Assembly: GCA_938045805.1 (NCBI GenBank)
Contig: CALIBL010000078.1
Span: 1-39,001 of the forward strand
Length of the DNA stretch: 39,001 nucleotides
DNA from: an uncultured Rubripirellula sp.
Lineage (GTDB): Bacteria > Planctomycetota > Planctomycetia > Pirellulales > Pirellulaceae
Direction of reading: 5' to 3'
Shown here: piece by piece, positions 7,519-15,773 of the stretch
How positions within the stretch are numbered: position 1 is the first letter of the stretch
Layout of the letters: each line of letters opens with the position of its first letter
Position numbers and translations under genes: made by a program
Notes under the pieces: generated by a model
What the model was told of the DNA's origin: nothing
Seen by the model: the letters and a program-made list of their open reading frames with translations, nothing else
Database searches by the model: none

Positions 7519-8475
7519 CTAGCGTGCAGAGGCACGACGCAGACGATCCATCATTGCGAATCCCAAATCATGTTCAGGGATCGGTGTCGCGACGATGAGG
7601 TCGAGGTTTTTCTCGTCCAAACGCCGCATCGCTGCGAATAGATTTGCCGCAGCTTCGCGTAGACAACCATCCTTTGAGAGGTATTCGATTGCCGTGAAGG
7701 TCGATGGTTTGTCAGGAGGGGCGGATTGAGCCAACGCAAGGAGCCCAACACGTTGCTCGTTCTGGATTGGGCCATAGTGAGCGGAAATGGTCAGCGGGGT
7801 TCGTGGTGCATAATGTTGGGTTAACTGCCCTGGGGAACTGGGAGTTTGGTCGTCAGTTCCCGCAACTTTAACCTTTCCAACCTCATCTTGGATTGCTTCA
7901 AGAGGAATTCCACCTGGCCGATAGAGGATCACGCTCGTTCCATCAAAACCGACCACCGTGGATTCGACTCCGACTTCACAAGGACCTCCATCAAGAATGT
8001 TCGGCAAATCTCTGGGGAACTGTTCTCGAACATGCTCCGCAGTGGTCGGGCTGATTCGTCCAAAACGGTTAGCGCTTGGGGCAGCGAGTGGGACACCTGC
8101 CTCGGTGATTAAACGGCTAGCAACGGGATGGCTCGGACAGCGTACCGCCACTGACGGAAGACCCGAAGTAACTAGATCTGGGACGATGGTGCGTCGAGGC
8201 AAAACGACAGAAAGAGGGCCGGGCCAAAAGCGATCGATCAGCCGCTCGATTGGTCGCGGAACCTCCCGAACGAGGTCCAGTAAGTCCTGCCGATGTGCGA
8301 CATGCACGATAAGTGGATCGAAAGTGGGGCGTCCTTTGAGCTCAAAGATTTTGGCAACCGCGACACTGTCCAATGCATTGGCTGCTAGCCCGTAGACGGT
8401 TTCGGTCGGGAAAGCGACAAGATTACCCCGTCGCAATTGTTCAGCGGCATCGGAAAACTGTTGCTCGGTGATCAA
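7519..8475 (-). CDS. sua5: L-threonylcarbamoyladenylate synthase (Sua5/TsaC type)
   Basis: The enzyme makes threonylcarbamoyl-AMP from threonine, bicarbonate and ATP, the first step of the universal t6A37 tRNA modification in the cytoplasm. The YrdC/TsaC fold fills about residues 8-200: FPTETVYGLAANA, then FELKGRPTFDPLIVHV with the KxR motif, and PSANRFGRISPTTAEHV. The remaining ~115 residues are the C-terminal Sua5 domain (GQLTQHYAPRTPL at its start), so this is the long Sua5 form (318 residues) rather than the short TsaC form. The start must be near the TTG at 8475, because an in-frame TGA lies six codons upstream; no strong ribosome binding site is seen. It has its own terminator and is probably a housekeeping gene unrelated to its neighbours. 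Confidence 0.95.
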   Translation of the reverse strand: MITEQQFSDAAEQLRRGNLVAFPTETVYGLAANALDSVAVAKIFELKGRPTFDPLIVHVAHRQDLLDLVREVPRPIERLIDRFWPGPLSVVLPRRTIVPDLVTSGLPSVAVRCPSHPVASRLITEAGVPLAAPSANRFGRISPTTAEHVREQFPRDLPNILDGGPCEVGVESTVVGFDGTSVILYRPGGIPLEAIQDEVGKVKVAGTDDQTPSSPGQLTQHYAPRTPLTISAHYGPIQNEQRVGLLALAQSAPPDKPSTFTAIEYLSKDGCLREAAANLFAAMRRLDEKNLDLIVATPIPEHDLGFAMMDRLRRASAR

Positions 8476-8692
8476 AGGAGTTTCTGCTTTTCATCCGATA
8501 GCCCATCGGAGATCAACACCCGGGGGCTAGTCTGGCTCTGGGTGCCTCACGACCAAAACAAATGCCGATCGAGGCACCGATTCGATCCTATCTGGCGTAA
8601 GACATGCTGATGCAATTGACTTCGTCGATATTTTTAGCAACCTCGCCGCCGATGGGAAGTCAACAGGAGATCCCTGTTTCCGGAATATGACG

Positions 8693-8749
8693 AAAACTCT
8701 CCCCACTCTGGTCAGGGTTTCCAAAACAGGGCATTCAGGAGAGAGTTTT
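8693..8749 (-). terminator. Probable terminator after the Tat-signal gene
   Basis: AAAACTCTC (8693-8701) and GAGAGTTTT (8741-8749) are perfect nine-base inverted copies around a 39-base loop. On the minus strand the structure follows the stop of the 8760 gene by about 10 bases and ends in TTTT. The loop is long for a terminator. Confidence 0.5.
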
Positions 8750-8759
8750 AAGGAGGTGA

Positions 8760-10094
8760 CTAAACGTTCCAGAAGGTTGAATCGGTGGTGGATTGATACT
8801 GAACTTTGAGGTGAGGTGTATCCAGTTTTACCTGTCCCTGATGCAAGCTGTCCACGCCGGCGATCACCATTCCAGAGGTCAGCAGGGTACGTTTCACCGG
8901 GTACGGGCTGCGACGCTCAATCATCAGATCTTCGATGTGTCGTGCCAGTGGGTTGAAGAAGTCTGCCGTGGTCGATCCGTGGCCTGGCATCGGGAGATAC
9001 ATCTGACACGAGAGCGTACTTCCGTCACCCAAACTGCCGGCATAATTAAAATCACGGATCCCAGTGAGAACCATCGTGGTTCGCAGTCCATCAATGTGTT
9101 CGACCAGATAGCCGGTCGAGTTGGGGGCGTTGGCTCTCATCCACTCAATGGAAGGAATATGAGTCGGGAAACCACCTTCAACTGGTAGGTTGTGGCTTCG
9201 AGTGAGTGCTGAGACCAGAAGCTTTCGTGTCTCCACGCAGTCCTCCATCGCAAGGCGATTCCAAAGGGCGTCTCCCTGCAACGCGTGGACGCTTTTGACC
9301 CCGACTTCACCACCCTGTCGTCTTTCTGACATGCACTGAGCCGTCTCGAGTGCATGGATGTCGTAGCTATCCACGCCACCGTAGGCGACACAGACACTCT
9401 CTCGTAAATCTGAGCCGAGTGGCATGTCAACCGCTGGCATCCTTCGGGTGACCGGTAGCGAAGATCCTGCAAGAAACGGAAACTGCAAGCGTTCCGAATC
9501 GCTGACCATTTCCACGCACTCGTCCCAGCGTGTCGAGAGATGTTTGTCGTTAAACACAGGCACGGAGCGACCGCTATCTTCGAACACCTTGATGACGCGT
9601 TTGAACCAGTCGTATCGCGGATAGCGTTTCTGCCCCTTTTCGTTTGTCGGGTAATCGCCGTGTTCCGCGATGATCACGACACCATCAACGGCGAGTTTTC
9701 CCGTCCCTAGCGTCAGTGCGTCTTCGATGGTTGGTGTAAGTTTGAGACGGTGTTGCTTGACTCGTGCTCTTCCCAAATCGTCATCTGGGAACTGATCGAG
9801 GTAGACCGATGCGACTTCGATGCGGGGTGTCTGCCAGCCATTGCCCCATGCATATCCCATCGTGTGTCGGTCGAGGAAATGCTGAGCGTGAGAGTGCCTC
9901 CGCACCACGGTACCGAGAAATGCAATCCGTGGGCGTTGATGAGTTTCATGCGGCGCGCTCGCTGGGGCCTGTTGTGCTTGGGCGTGCTGCTGGAGCCACG
10001 GAGTCCCTGCAGTCAGAGATAAACCTGCGACGCTTGCTTGTATGAACTGACGTCGTGAGGTTTCGGTGGTTTTTATATCGCTAGGACGCTTCAT
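8760..10094 (-). CDS. Tat-exported protein of unknown function
   Basis: The protein has 444 residues from the ATG at 10094, chosen over one 14 codons upstream because GAGG lies eight bases before it. Residues 1-45 form a twin-arginine signal (TSRRQFIQASVAGLSLTAG, then QAQQA). The mature part starts with a Rossmann-like beta strand (RPRIAFLGTVV), and DGVVIIAEHGDYP suggests an alpha/beta fold with a conserved E-H pair. The NGWQTPRIEVASVYLDQF block and later AYGGVDSYDIHALE look conserved rather than random. I do not recognise an enzyme motif. It is the last gene of the cluster PSD1 - DUF1501 - creatininase, which suggests exported degradation or amidohydrolase-linked metabolism, but this is inference only. 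Confidence 0.8.
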   Translation of the reverse strand: MKRPSDIKTTETSRRQFIQASVAGLSLTAGTPWLQQHAQAQQAPASAPHETHQRPRIAFLGTVVRRHSHAQHFLDRHTMGYAWGNGWQTPRIEVASVYLDQFPDDDLGRARVKQHRLKLTPTIEDALTLGTGKLAVDGVVIIAEHGDYPTNEKGQKRYPRYDWFKRVIKVFEDSGRSVPVFNDKHLSTRWDECVEMVSDSERLQFPFLAGSSLPVTRRMPAVDMPLGSDLRESVCVAYGGVDSYDIHALETAQCMSERRQGGEVGVKSVHALQGDALWNRLAMEDCVETRKLLVSALTRSHNLPVEGGFPTHIPSIEWMRANAPNSTGYLVEHIDGLRTTMVLTGIRDFNYAGSLGDGSTLSCQMYLPMPGHGSTTADFFNPLARHIEDLMIERRSPYPVKRTLLTSGMVIAGVDSLHQGQVKLDTPHLKVQYQSTTDSTFWNV

Positions 10095-10145
10095 GTTTGC
10101 CTCGCTGTTTTCGTTAGTGATCCACCCACTGTGCATGTTTCCGGT

Positions 10146-10184
10146 GGATCGGGGCAGGTTGGATCGGGGCAGGTTGGATCGGCG
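10146..10184. repeat. 15-bp direct tandem repeat (about 2.6 copies)
   Basis: The unit GGATCGGGGCAGGTT occurs exactly twice (10146-10160, 10161-10175) and is followed by a partial third copy. It lies in the 189-base gap between the creatininase-family gene and the Tat-signal gene, about 50-90 bases upstream of the latter's start, so it is in its promoter or leader. Confidence 0.85.
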
Positions 10185-10283
10185 TGATCAAGGTGTTCCG
10201 CAGATTGAAAACTTCTCGTCAGTCTTGCCATCATGCTTGCATGCTCACTTTGCCTCAACGCGGGTCAAATCAAATAGCATGCG

Positions 10284-11051
10284 TCACCAAGTGGTCATTT
10301 CTCGTTCCGAGATCTGGATAATCAGTTCAGCTAAGCCGTTGGAAAAGGTGTCCAGTAGCACTTCACCCTTGGCTTCGGTGGCGTGACGTGGACTCCCAAT
10401 GTAACCGTTTTCAGAACGATCCTGTGTCACCCACGCCCTCTCCGCTCTTTCATAAGAAGGTTTCATCGGAACGTCCGGTAAATCGAGATAATCGCCAACT
10501 TTGTTCGTGGAGATTGCGAGCATCATGGACGTTTCCCACTCGCACGCATGCCCCATCTCGTGCTGAACCCATTCGTTGTGGTCGCTCGGGTCATTGTTGT
10601 TGCAAGGTAGATCACCCAAAGTCCAATACGTGGCAGAAAGCAACATCAGTTCTTCGCGATCACGGTTCTTCTGTCTTTGCTCGAACAACACTTGGCTGAT
10701 CGGAACACAATTTCCACCGTGTCCGTTGATGACTAGCAGTCGATTGAAGCCGTGATGAAGCATGTTGTCGATCAGTCCCGACAAGAGGTCCATCCAGACC
10801 CTCGGCGGTGCCGATAGGGTGCCACAGAAATCTAGATGGTGATGAGAATTGCCGAGCCACATCAGGGGTAGGAACAATGCGTGTTCCGAGCACGAACGCT
10901 TGCTCCTTTGAACCACCTCGTTAAGCAAGATGCTGTCGGTCGCAAGCGGTAGGTGTGACGCATGTTGTTCGATGGCGGCCACCGGCAGGACTACCGGTAG
11001 GTCGCGACTGAGTGAATCAACCTGCGAGGATGTTAAGTCGAAGAGATCCAT
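10284..11051 (-). CDS. Creatininase-family amidohydrolase
   Basis: This 255-residue protein belongs to the creatininase/FapB-type family of zinc or manganese amidohydrolases, which open cyclic amides or remove formyl-like groups. The family metal ligands are visible: E and H of AIEQHASHLP, D of PLATD, then GNSHHHLDFCGT, the strongly conserved INGHGGN and the HACEWETS block with its Glu. There is no signal peptide, so it acts in the cytoplasm, unlike its neighbours. It follows the DUF1501 gene with a 59-base gap and is probably co-transcribed with it. Many planctomycete members are annotated as creatinine amidohydrolase without proof; the substrate cannot be read from sequence. Confidence 0.9.
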   Translation of the reverse strand: MDLFDLTSSQVDSLSRDLPVVLPVAAIEQHASHLPLATDSILLNEVVQRSKRSCSEHALFLPLMWLGNSHHHLDFCGTLSAPPRVWMDLLSGLIDNMLHHGFNRLLVINGHGGNCVPISQVLFEQRQKNRDREELMLLSATYWTLGDLPCNNNDPSDHNEWVQHEMGHACEWETSMMLAISTNKVGDYLDLPDVPMKPSYERAERAWVTQDRSENGYIGSPRHATEAKGEVLLDTFSNGLAELIIQISEREMTTW

Positions 11052-11110
11052 AGAAATGATTGAGAGCGTGGTGGGTTGTTGCGAACGAGGTCCCGAGGGA
11101 TGAGGAGTGG

Positions 11111-12619
11111 CTAAGCCATAATGTCCTTAATCACACGGCCCCCGACATCGGTTAGGCTTTCGTTGCGTCCCTGAAAGAAGTAGGTCAGGTGTTCGTGATC
11201 GAGACCCATTAGGTGAAGGATCGTCGCATGTAGGTCATGAAGGTGGACACGATTCGTTACCGCTTCAAATCCTAATTCATCAGTTTCGCCATAATTCATG
11301 CCACCGCGAACTCCACCTCCGGCGAGCCACATCGAGTAACCATACGGGTTGTGATTTCGGCCCGGTGCGTCTTTGCCTTCGCTAAAGGGCATCCTGCCGA
11401 ATTCCCCACCCCAAATGACCAATGTCTCGTCAAGAAGACCTCGCTGTTGGAGATCTTGGAGTAGGGCGGCAATCGGTTGGTCGACTTCGGCGGCATGTTG
11501 GCCATGATTTTTTTCGATGCTCTCGTGCGCATCCCATGTCTCTTCGAGATGTCCACCTCCTGAGTAAAGTTGGACGAATCTAACCCCCCGTTCCACGAGT
11601 CGACGGGCAATCAAACAGTTGCGTCCGTATTCATCCGTCACCGCCGATCCGACTCCGTAAGCTCGCAGGGTGTCTGCGGATTCCTGAGAGAGATCAACCG
11701 CTTCAGGTGCGGCGGATTGCATCCGGTATGCCAGTTCGTAGCTTTTTATCCTCGATAAGAACTTGGCATCGAAGTCCCTTTGCTTGGCGTGGGTTTCGTT
11801 AATGGTTTGCAGGAATTCGAATTCCCTCTTCTGTGGGACTCCACGCACCGACTCGGGGGCCTCAAGATCAAGGATGGGCTGACCTCGCGATCGAAAAGGC
11901 GTCCCCGCGTGACTTGCTGGCATGAATCCACTCGACCAATTTGCCTGCCCGCTTATCGGGCCGCCTCGTTGATCAAGCATGACGACATAGCCCGGGAGAT
12001 TCTCGTTTTCGCTGCCGAGCCCATAGACGGTCCAGCTCCCCAGTGATGGACGTCCGATTTGCGTCTTACCCGTGTTCATCGCGACCAGAGCAGAACCGTG
12101 GGCGTGACTGTCGGTGTGGCAAGAATTGAGAACGCAGAGTTTGTCTGCATGTGCACGAACATTCGGAAAGTAGTCCGAGACCATTAGGCCAGACTCGCCT
12201 CCTGGGCGAAACGCGCGCCACTCTGGTGTCAGGTATCCGACCTTTCGACCACCCGAATTGATATAGGTCTTGTCCTTTGGGAGGGTCTTGCCCGCATATT
12301 TTTTGAGAGCAGGTTTGTAGTCAAAGGTGTCGACCTGTGACGGTGCACCGTTCATGGTTAGAAAGATGCAAGACTTGATCTGCCTAGATCTTGTCCGTTC
12401 GCTCGATTCTGAACGATTGGACTGAGATGACTGCGCTGTGGATGTTGATTGCGTTGGGGACTTCGAGACACTCGCATCATCTTTTCGTTCGTTGGGTGCG
12501 CCAAATGCCTTGTCGGAATTGAGTAAATCAAGCAAGGAAAGACCGGCAAATCCGCACCCAGCTTGCCAGATCCATTCCCTCCGGCTTTGGCCGCACGGGA
12601 ATCGAAAGGAATGATTCAT
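11111..12619 (-). CDS. DUF1501 family exported protein
   Basis: The protein has 502 residues. Its N terminus carries a twin-arginine signal (QSRREWIWQAGCGFAGLSLLDLL). The mature part has the DUF1501 sequence run CIFLTMNGAPSQVDTFDYKP, YVVMLDQRGG, a central RRLVERGVRFVQLYSGGG, and DETLVIWGGEFGRMP followed by GRNHNPYGYSMWLAGGGVRGG. The fold is related to alkaline phosphatases and sulfatases, but the catalytic role of this family is not established. Residues about 42-76 are a Ser/Thr/Gln-rich linker. The gene starts six bases after the PSD1-like gene ends; this pairing is highly recurrent in planctomycetes and suggests the two work together outside the cytoplasmic membrane. Confidence 0.93.
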   Translation of the reverse strand: MNHSFRFPCGQSRREWIWQAGCGFAGLSLLDLLNSDKAFGAPNERKDDASVSKSPTQSTSTAQSSQSNRSESSERTRSRQIKSCIFLTMNGAPSQVDTFDYKPALKKYAGKTLPKDKTYINSGGRKVGYLTPEWRAFRPGGESGLMVSDYFPNVRAHADKLCVLNSCHTDSHAHGSALVAMNTGKTQIGRPSLGSWTVYGLGSENENLPGYVVMLDQRGGPISGQANWSSGFMPASHAGTPFRSRGQPILDLEAPESVRGVPQKREFEFLQTINETHAKQRDFDAKFLSRIKSYELAYRMQSAAPEAVDLSQESADTLRAYGVGSAVTDEYGRNCLIARRLVERGVRFVQLYSGGGHLEETWDAHESIEKNHGQHAAEVDQPIAALLQDLQQRGLLDETLVIWGGEFGRMPFSEGKDAPGRNHNPYGYSMWLAGGGVRGGMNYGETDELGFEAVTNRVHLHDLHATILHLMGLDHEHLTYFFQGRNESLTDVGGRVIKDIMA

Positions 12620-12625
12620 GATTTG

Positions 12626-15600
12626 CTAATCCAAATAGACGAACTCATTGCTGTTGAAAAGTACTCGAGCGAGGGACGCCAAAGCGAGTGTCTCGATCGA
12701 GGTAGACTCAGAATCAGTTGAAATCATGATTCCGTACCTTTCACCGAGAGATTGTTCGAGGGTGATTCGCTCAGATGCGGATAACGCTCGGGGAATCATG
12801 ATTAATTCCGCGAGCCCGCCATGCCAGTATTCACCGTTAATGTTTCCTTGTTGACCGATCACCCAGGGAGTATGGAACTGACGATTTGTCAGCCCGCTCT
12901 TCGTCTCAGCAACCTTCCTGCCGGACTGATAGACCCGTACCGCGGCATCTGAACTGATCACCGAAAGGATGAAACGGGAATTTCGGTTCTCAATGCGACC
13001 CACCTTGGGAAAAGCGTCGGTGACACGAATTGTTTCGTCTCCGGTCAATCCAACGAAGAATGAGGTGCCAACATTACTTCCTGCGTTCCAGTTCGAAATG
13101 ATCTCGCGATGCCCCTGGATTGCTTGGTCGTTGATCACCGCAATGACGCTGCAAAGGGAGTCTTCCAGAGGTTTGCTTTGCAGTTTCATGAATCGCTGGT
13201 TCCCGTCGAACCATAGTACCGGCTCGCCATTCCAGTTTTGATGACTGAGTGCGGGCTGATGAGACGAATCAAATTGCAAAGCGTGATTTTGCTGATCGGA
13301 CTGATCAAGCATCGCAAGAACACGGCCCGTATCGGAATCCGTCTTGAGCCTTGCTGCAGTGAGGTGCAGGCTTGTGCCGCTTAGGATTTGATCAAGTTGA
13401 CTGGACGGCTCCGAGTTAGATTGCTGCTGTGCCAGTGTGCTGGTCTGTTGGCGAACGAATAGTAACGCGTCAGTCAGTTCATTTGGTTCGATCTCGCGAT
13501 GTAGTAACCTCCGCCACATGGTGGTGATTTGAGTCTCGATCGAATCGGATGAGCTCCGGAGTCGTGCGGCTAGGTTCTGGCTACGTTGATGAACAAACTG
13601 GTTGTTCATTAGAGTGAGTGCTTGCGTGGGAACGGTCGTGATCTCCCGTCGACCCACCGATTGGTTGGCCTCGCAAAGATCAAAGGTCCGCATCATTGGA
13701 GGCATGAGCCCTCGCTTGATGAATTGATAGAGGCTGCGGCGACGTTGCTCACTCGCTGGCGAGGGATTCCACACGGTTGATTTCTTCGATAGGCCAGCCA
13801 ATGCTTGATCACTGATATTGACGAAGAAACCAGGTCCTCCAAGTCTCGGATCCAACTCGTCCGTTGCTGATAGCATGGCGTCCCTGATCGCCTCTGCGTC
13901 GAGACGCTGGCGATTGGCTCGCCATAGATAGCGATTGTTGGCGTCTTTCTCAGAGTGAATCATCTGTTGAGGATGCTGCGTCGACTGCTTCCATGTTTCC
14001 GAAGTGAGGATCAGACGATGTAGTGTCTTGAGACTACCTTGTTCCCGGATGAGGTAGGCGGCGAGGTAGTCAAGTAGTTTCGGGTGCGTTGGGACTGCTC
14101 CCTGAAATCCAAAATTGTTGGGGGTTGAAACGATTCCGCTACCAAAGTGTTGCTGCCATACACGATTAACAATCACTCGCCAAGTCAATGGATGATTTGG
14201 ATTCACGATCCACTCGGCAATCTCGCGACGGTATCCGGAAGTTGATGCCTCGGGTTCTGGCCGGCTGATTGGCCGAGCGAGTGACGCCACGAAGGATGGT
14301 GTCTGCATCGCAACCTGTGAGAGCGGTGAGTCGGGCTCTCCATTCTTGAAAACGTGCAAAGGTGGTTGGTGAGGACGCGTGTCCACCCAGGCAAGGATTT
14401 CGCCCTGTTTAAGCTGTTCTGGGTCAGGTCCGCCCAGCCACTCTTTGTTTTGCGGATTGATTGGGCCGGTCCAGAAGATGGACGCGAAGCGATAGTAGTC
14501 CTCCTGGGAGATGGGATCAAATTTGTGCGAATGGCATCGTGCACACTTGACGGTCATTCCGAGGAAAGCCGATGAGGTGGTATGGACGAGATCCTCAAGG
14601 CGTTCGTATTGATACTTGTCGGGCTCGTTCGGTTCGTCGTTCCAAGTACCAAGCCTAAGGAAGCCGGTTGGGATCAACTGATCGGGATGAGTGATTTGAT
14701 ATTGGTCGGCAGCCAGTTGTTGTCGAACAAAGTCGGCATAGTGCATGTCATCGTTGAGGGCATCAACGACCCAGTCTCGATATTTCCAAGCAAATGGTTT
14801 TGCTTGATCACGTTCGTATCCACTGGTGTCGGCGTAACGAACGACGTCTAGCCAGTACCTCGCCCATCGCTGTCCATATTCTGGACGCTGAAGTAACTCA
14901 TCGATGAGGTTTTCCCACCACTCGGAGCTTTGGTCTGCGAGATGCCTTTTTCGCTCTTCGGTGGTCGGGGGAAGTCCCAGTAAGGTGTAGTAAACCCTTC
15001 GGATTAACTGATTCCGGGTCGCCGGTGGAGCGTAAGTGAGGCCCTCAGCCGCGAGTTTCTCTCGAATCATTGCATCGATGGGATGCGTTGAATCAAAGCC
15101 AGTGTCGAGAGATCTGTCTGGTGGATAGGCGAGAGGTTGAAGCGACCACCAGTCACGGCCCGCACGTTTCTCGTTGGTGCGTTCGAAGTAATCAAGCACT
15201 CTACCTTTTGGCCAACTGAGTCCATTTTTAATCCACTTCTTCAGTGTTCCGAAATCTGATTCAGGAATCACCTGCGTGATCCCGCGAACCGGAGGTGGCA
15301 TCTGGTGGCTCCGAATCCTCTCAAGTAGGTAACTCTCCTCCGTCGATTCTAGATCGATTACCTCACCGCTCTCACCTCCCCGCAACCAGCCTTCTCGGTT
15401 ACTGAGGTCGAGTCCACCCGATCGGCTCTTGGTTCGGTGGCATTCGAGGCATTCACGGACGATCAAAGGAGCAATATTGGATTCGAAGTGATCCTTTTCA
15501 CGCTGAGCTTCTTTGGTCAGGTCAGTCTCGGTCGCGGCCGTTTCCCATGCTTGGACACTCGGGTAGCCGAGCAACGCAAAGAGTGCGATGCAGAGAGTTC

Positions 15601-15658
15601 GAGTTAGCTTTTCCGCGGAGGTGGTACTAATCATGGTGGAATAATTTAACCGCCCCAT
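12626..15658 (-). CDS. PSD1-type protein: cytochrome-like, DUF1549, DUF1553, LamG
   Basis: From the ATG at 15658 this is a 1010-residue exported protein; the frame is open further upstream, but that part contains the nrdJ terminator, so the later start (15658, or ATG 15634) is favoured. After a signal segment (TLCIALFALLGYPSVQA) comes a planctomycete cytochrome-like module with a CLECH heme-binding motif (about residues 70-74), then DUF1549 with a second CxxCH (CARCH, about 372-376; GMTVKCARCHSHKFDPI), then DUF1553 (NRVWQQHFGSGIV, NQFVHQRSQNLA). The last ~230 residues form a LamG/concanavalin-like beta sandwich (LWFDGNQRFMKLQ, WHGGLAELIMIPRALS). It is the first gene of a unit with the DUF1501 gene. 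A role in exported polysaccharide handling or electron transfer is suspected, not shown. Confidence 0.93.
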   Translation of the reverse strand: MGRLNYSTMISTTSAEKLTRTLCIALFALLGYPSVQAWETAATETDLTKEAQREKDHFESNIAPLIVRECLECHRTKSRSGGLDLSNREGWLRGGESGEVIDLESTEESYLLERIRSHQMPPPVRGITQVIPESDFGTLKKWIKNGLSWPKGRVLDYFERTNEKRAGRDWWSLQPLAYPPDRSLDTGFDSTHPIDAMIREKLAAEGLTYAPPATRNQLIRRVYYTLLGLPPTTEERKRHLADQSSEWWENLIDELLQRPEYGQRWARYWLDVVRYADTSGYERDQAKPFAWKYRDWVVDALNDDMHYADFVRQQLAADQYQITHPDQLIPTGFLRLGTWNDEPNEPDKYQYERLEDLVHTTSSAFLGMTVKCARCHSHKFDPISQEDYYRFASIFWTGPINPQNKEWLGGPDPEQLKQGEILAWVDTRPHQPPLHVFKNGEPDSPLSQVAMQTPSFVASLARPISRPEPEASTSGYRREIAEWIVNPNHPLTWRVIVNRVWQQHFGSGIVSTPNNFGFQGAVPTHPKLLDYLAAYLIREQGSLKTLHRLILTSETWKQSTQHPQQMIHSEKDANNRYLWRANRQRLDAEAIRDAMLSATDELDPRLGGPGFFVNISDQALAGLSKKSTVWNPSPASEQRRRSLYQFIKRGLMPPMMRTFDLCEANQSVGRREITTVPTQALTLMNNQFVHQRSQNLAARLRSSSDSIETQITTMWRRLLHREIEPNELTDALLFVRQQTSTLAQQQSNSEPSSQLDQILSGTSLHLTAARLKTDSDTGRVLAMLDQSDQQNHALQFDSSHQPALSHQNWNGEPVLWFDGNQRFMKLQSKPLEDSLCSVIAVINDQAIQGHREIISNWNAGSNVGTSFFVGLTGDETIRVTDAFPKVGRIENRNSRFILSVISSDAAVRVYQSGRKVAETKSGLTNRQFHTPWVIGQQGNINGEYWHGGLAELIMIPRALSASERITLEQSLGERYGIMISTDSESTSIETLALASLARVLFNSNEFVYLD

Positions 15659-15681
15659 GATGCGGATTGTGGTGGGAGCAT

Positions 15682-15718
15682 AAAAAAAGCCGCGGTCGCA
15701 ATCGCTCCCGCGGCTTCG
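15682..15718 (-). terminator. Intrinsic terminator of nrdJ
   Basis: On the minus strand AAGCCGCGG (15716-15708) pairs perfectly with CCGCGGCTT (15695-15687), and seven T residues follow. This strong terminator lies about 60 bases after the nrdJ stop and separates nrdJ from the PSD1-like gene. Confidence 0.95.
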
Positions 15719-15773
15719 AATTAAATCCAGTGACTGTTTGCACAGCTGGCTCAAAGATCAGCTAAACCAGAGA

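Noticed and set aside
8527..8724. Minus-strand open frame of 65 codons between sua5 and the Tat-signal gene
   Set aside because: Its 5' part lies inside the terminator-like hairpin at 8693-8749, it has no ribosome binding site, and its translation shows no domain or signal.
15659..15754. Upstream extension of the PSD1-type gene to 15754
   Set aside because: The extension would run through the strong nrdJ terminator and puts 32 non-signal residues in front of the signal segment.
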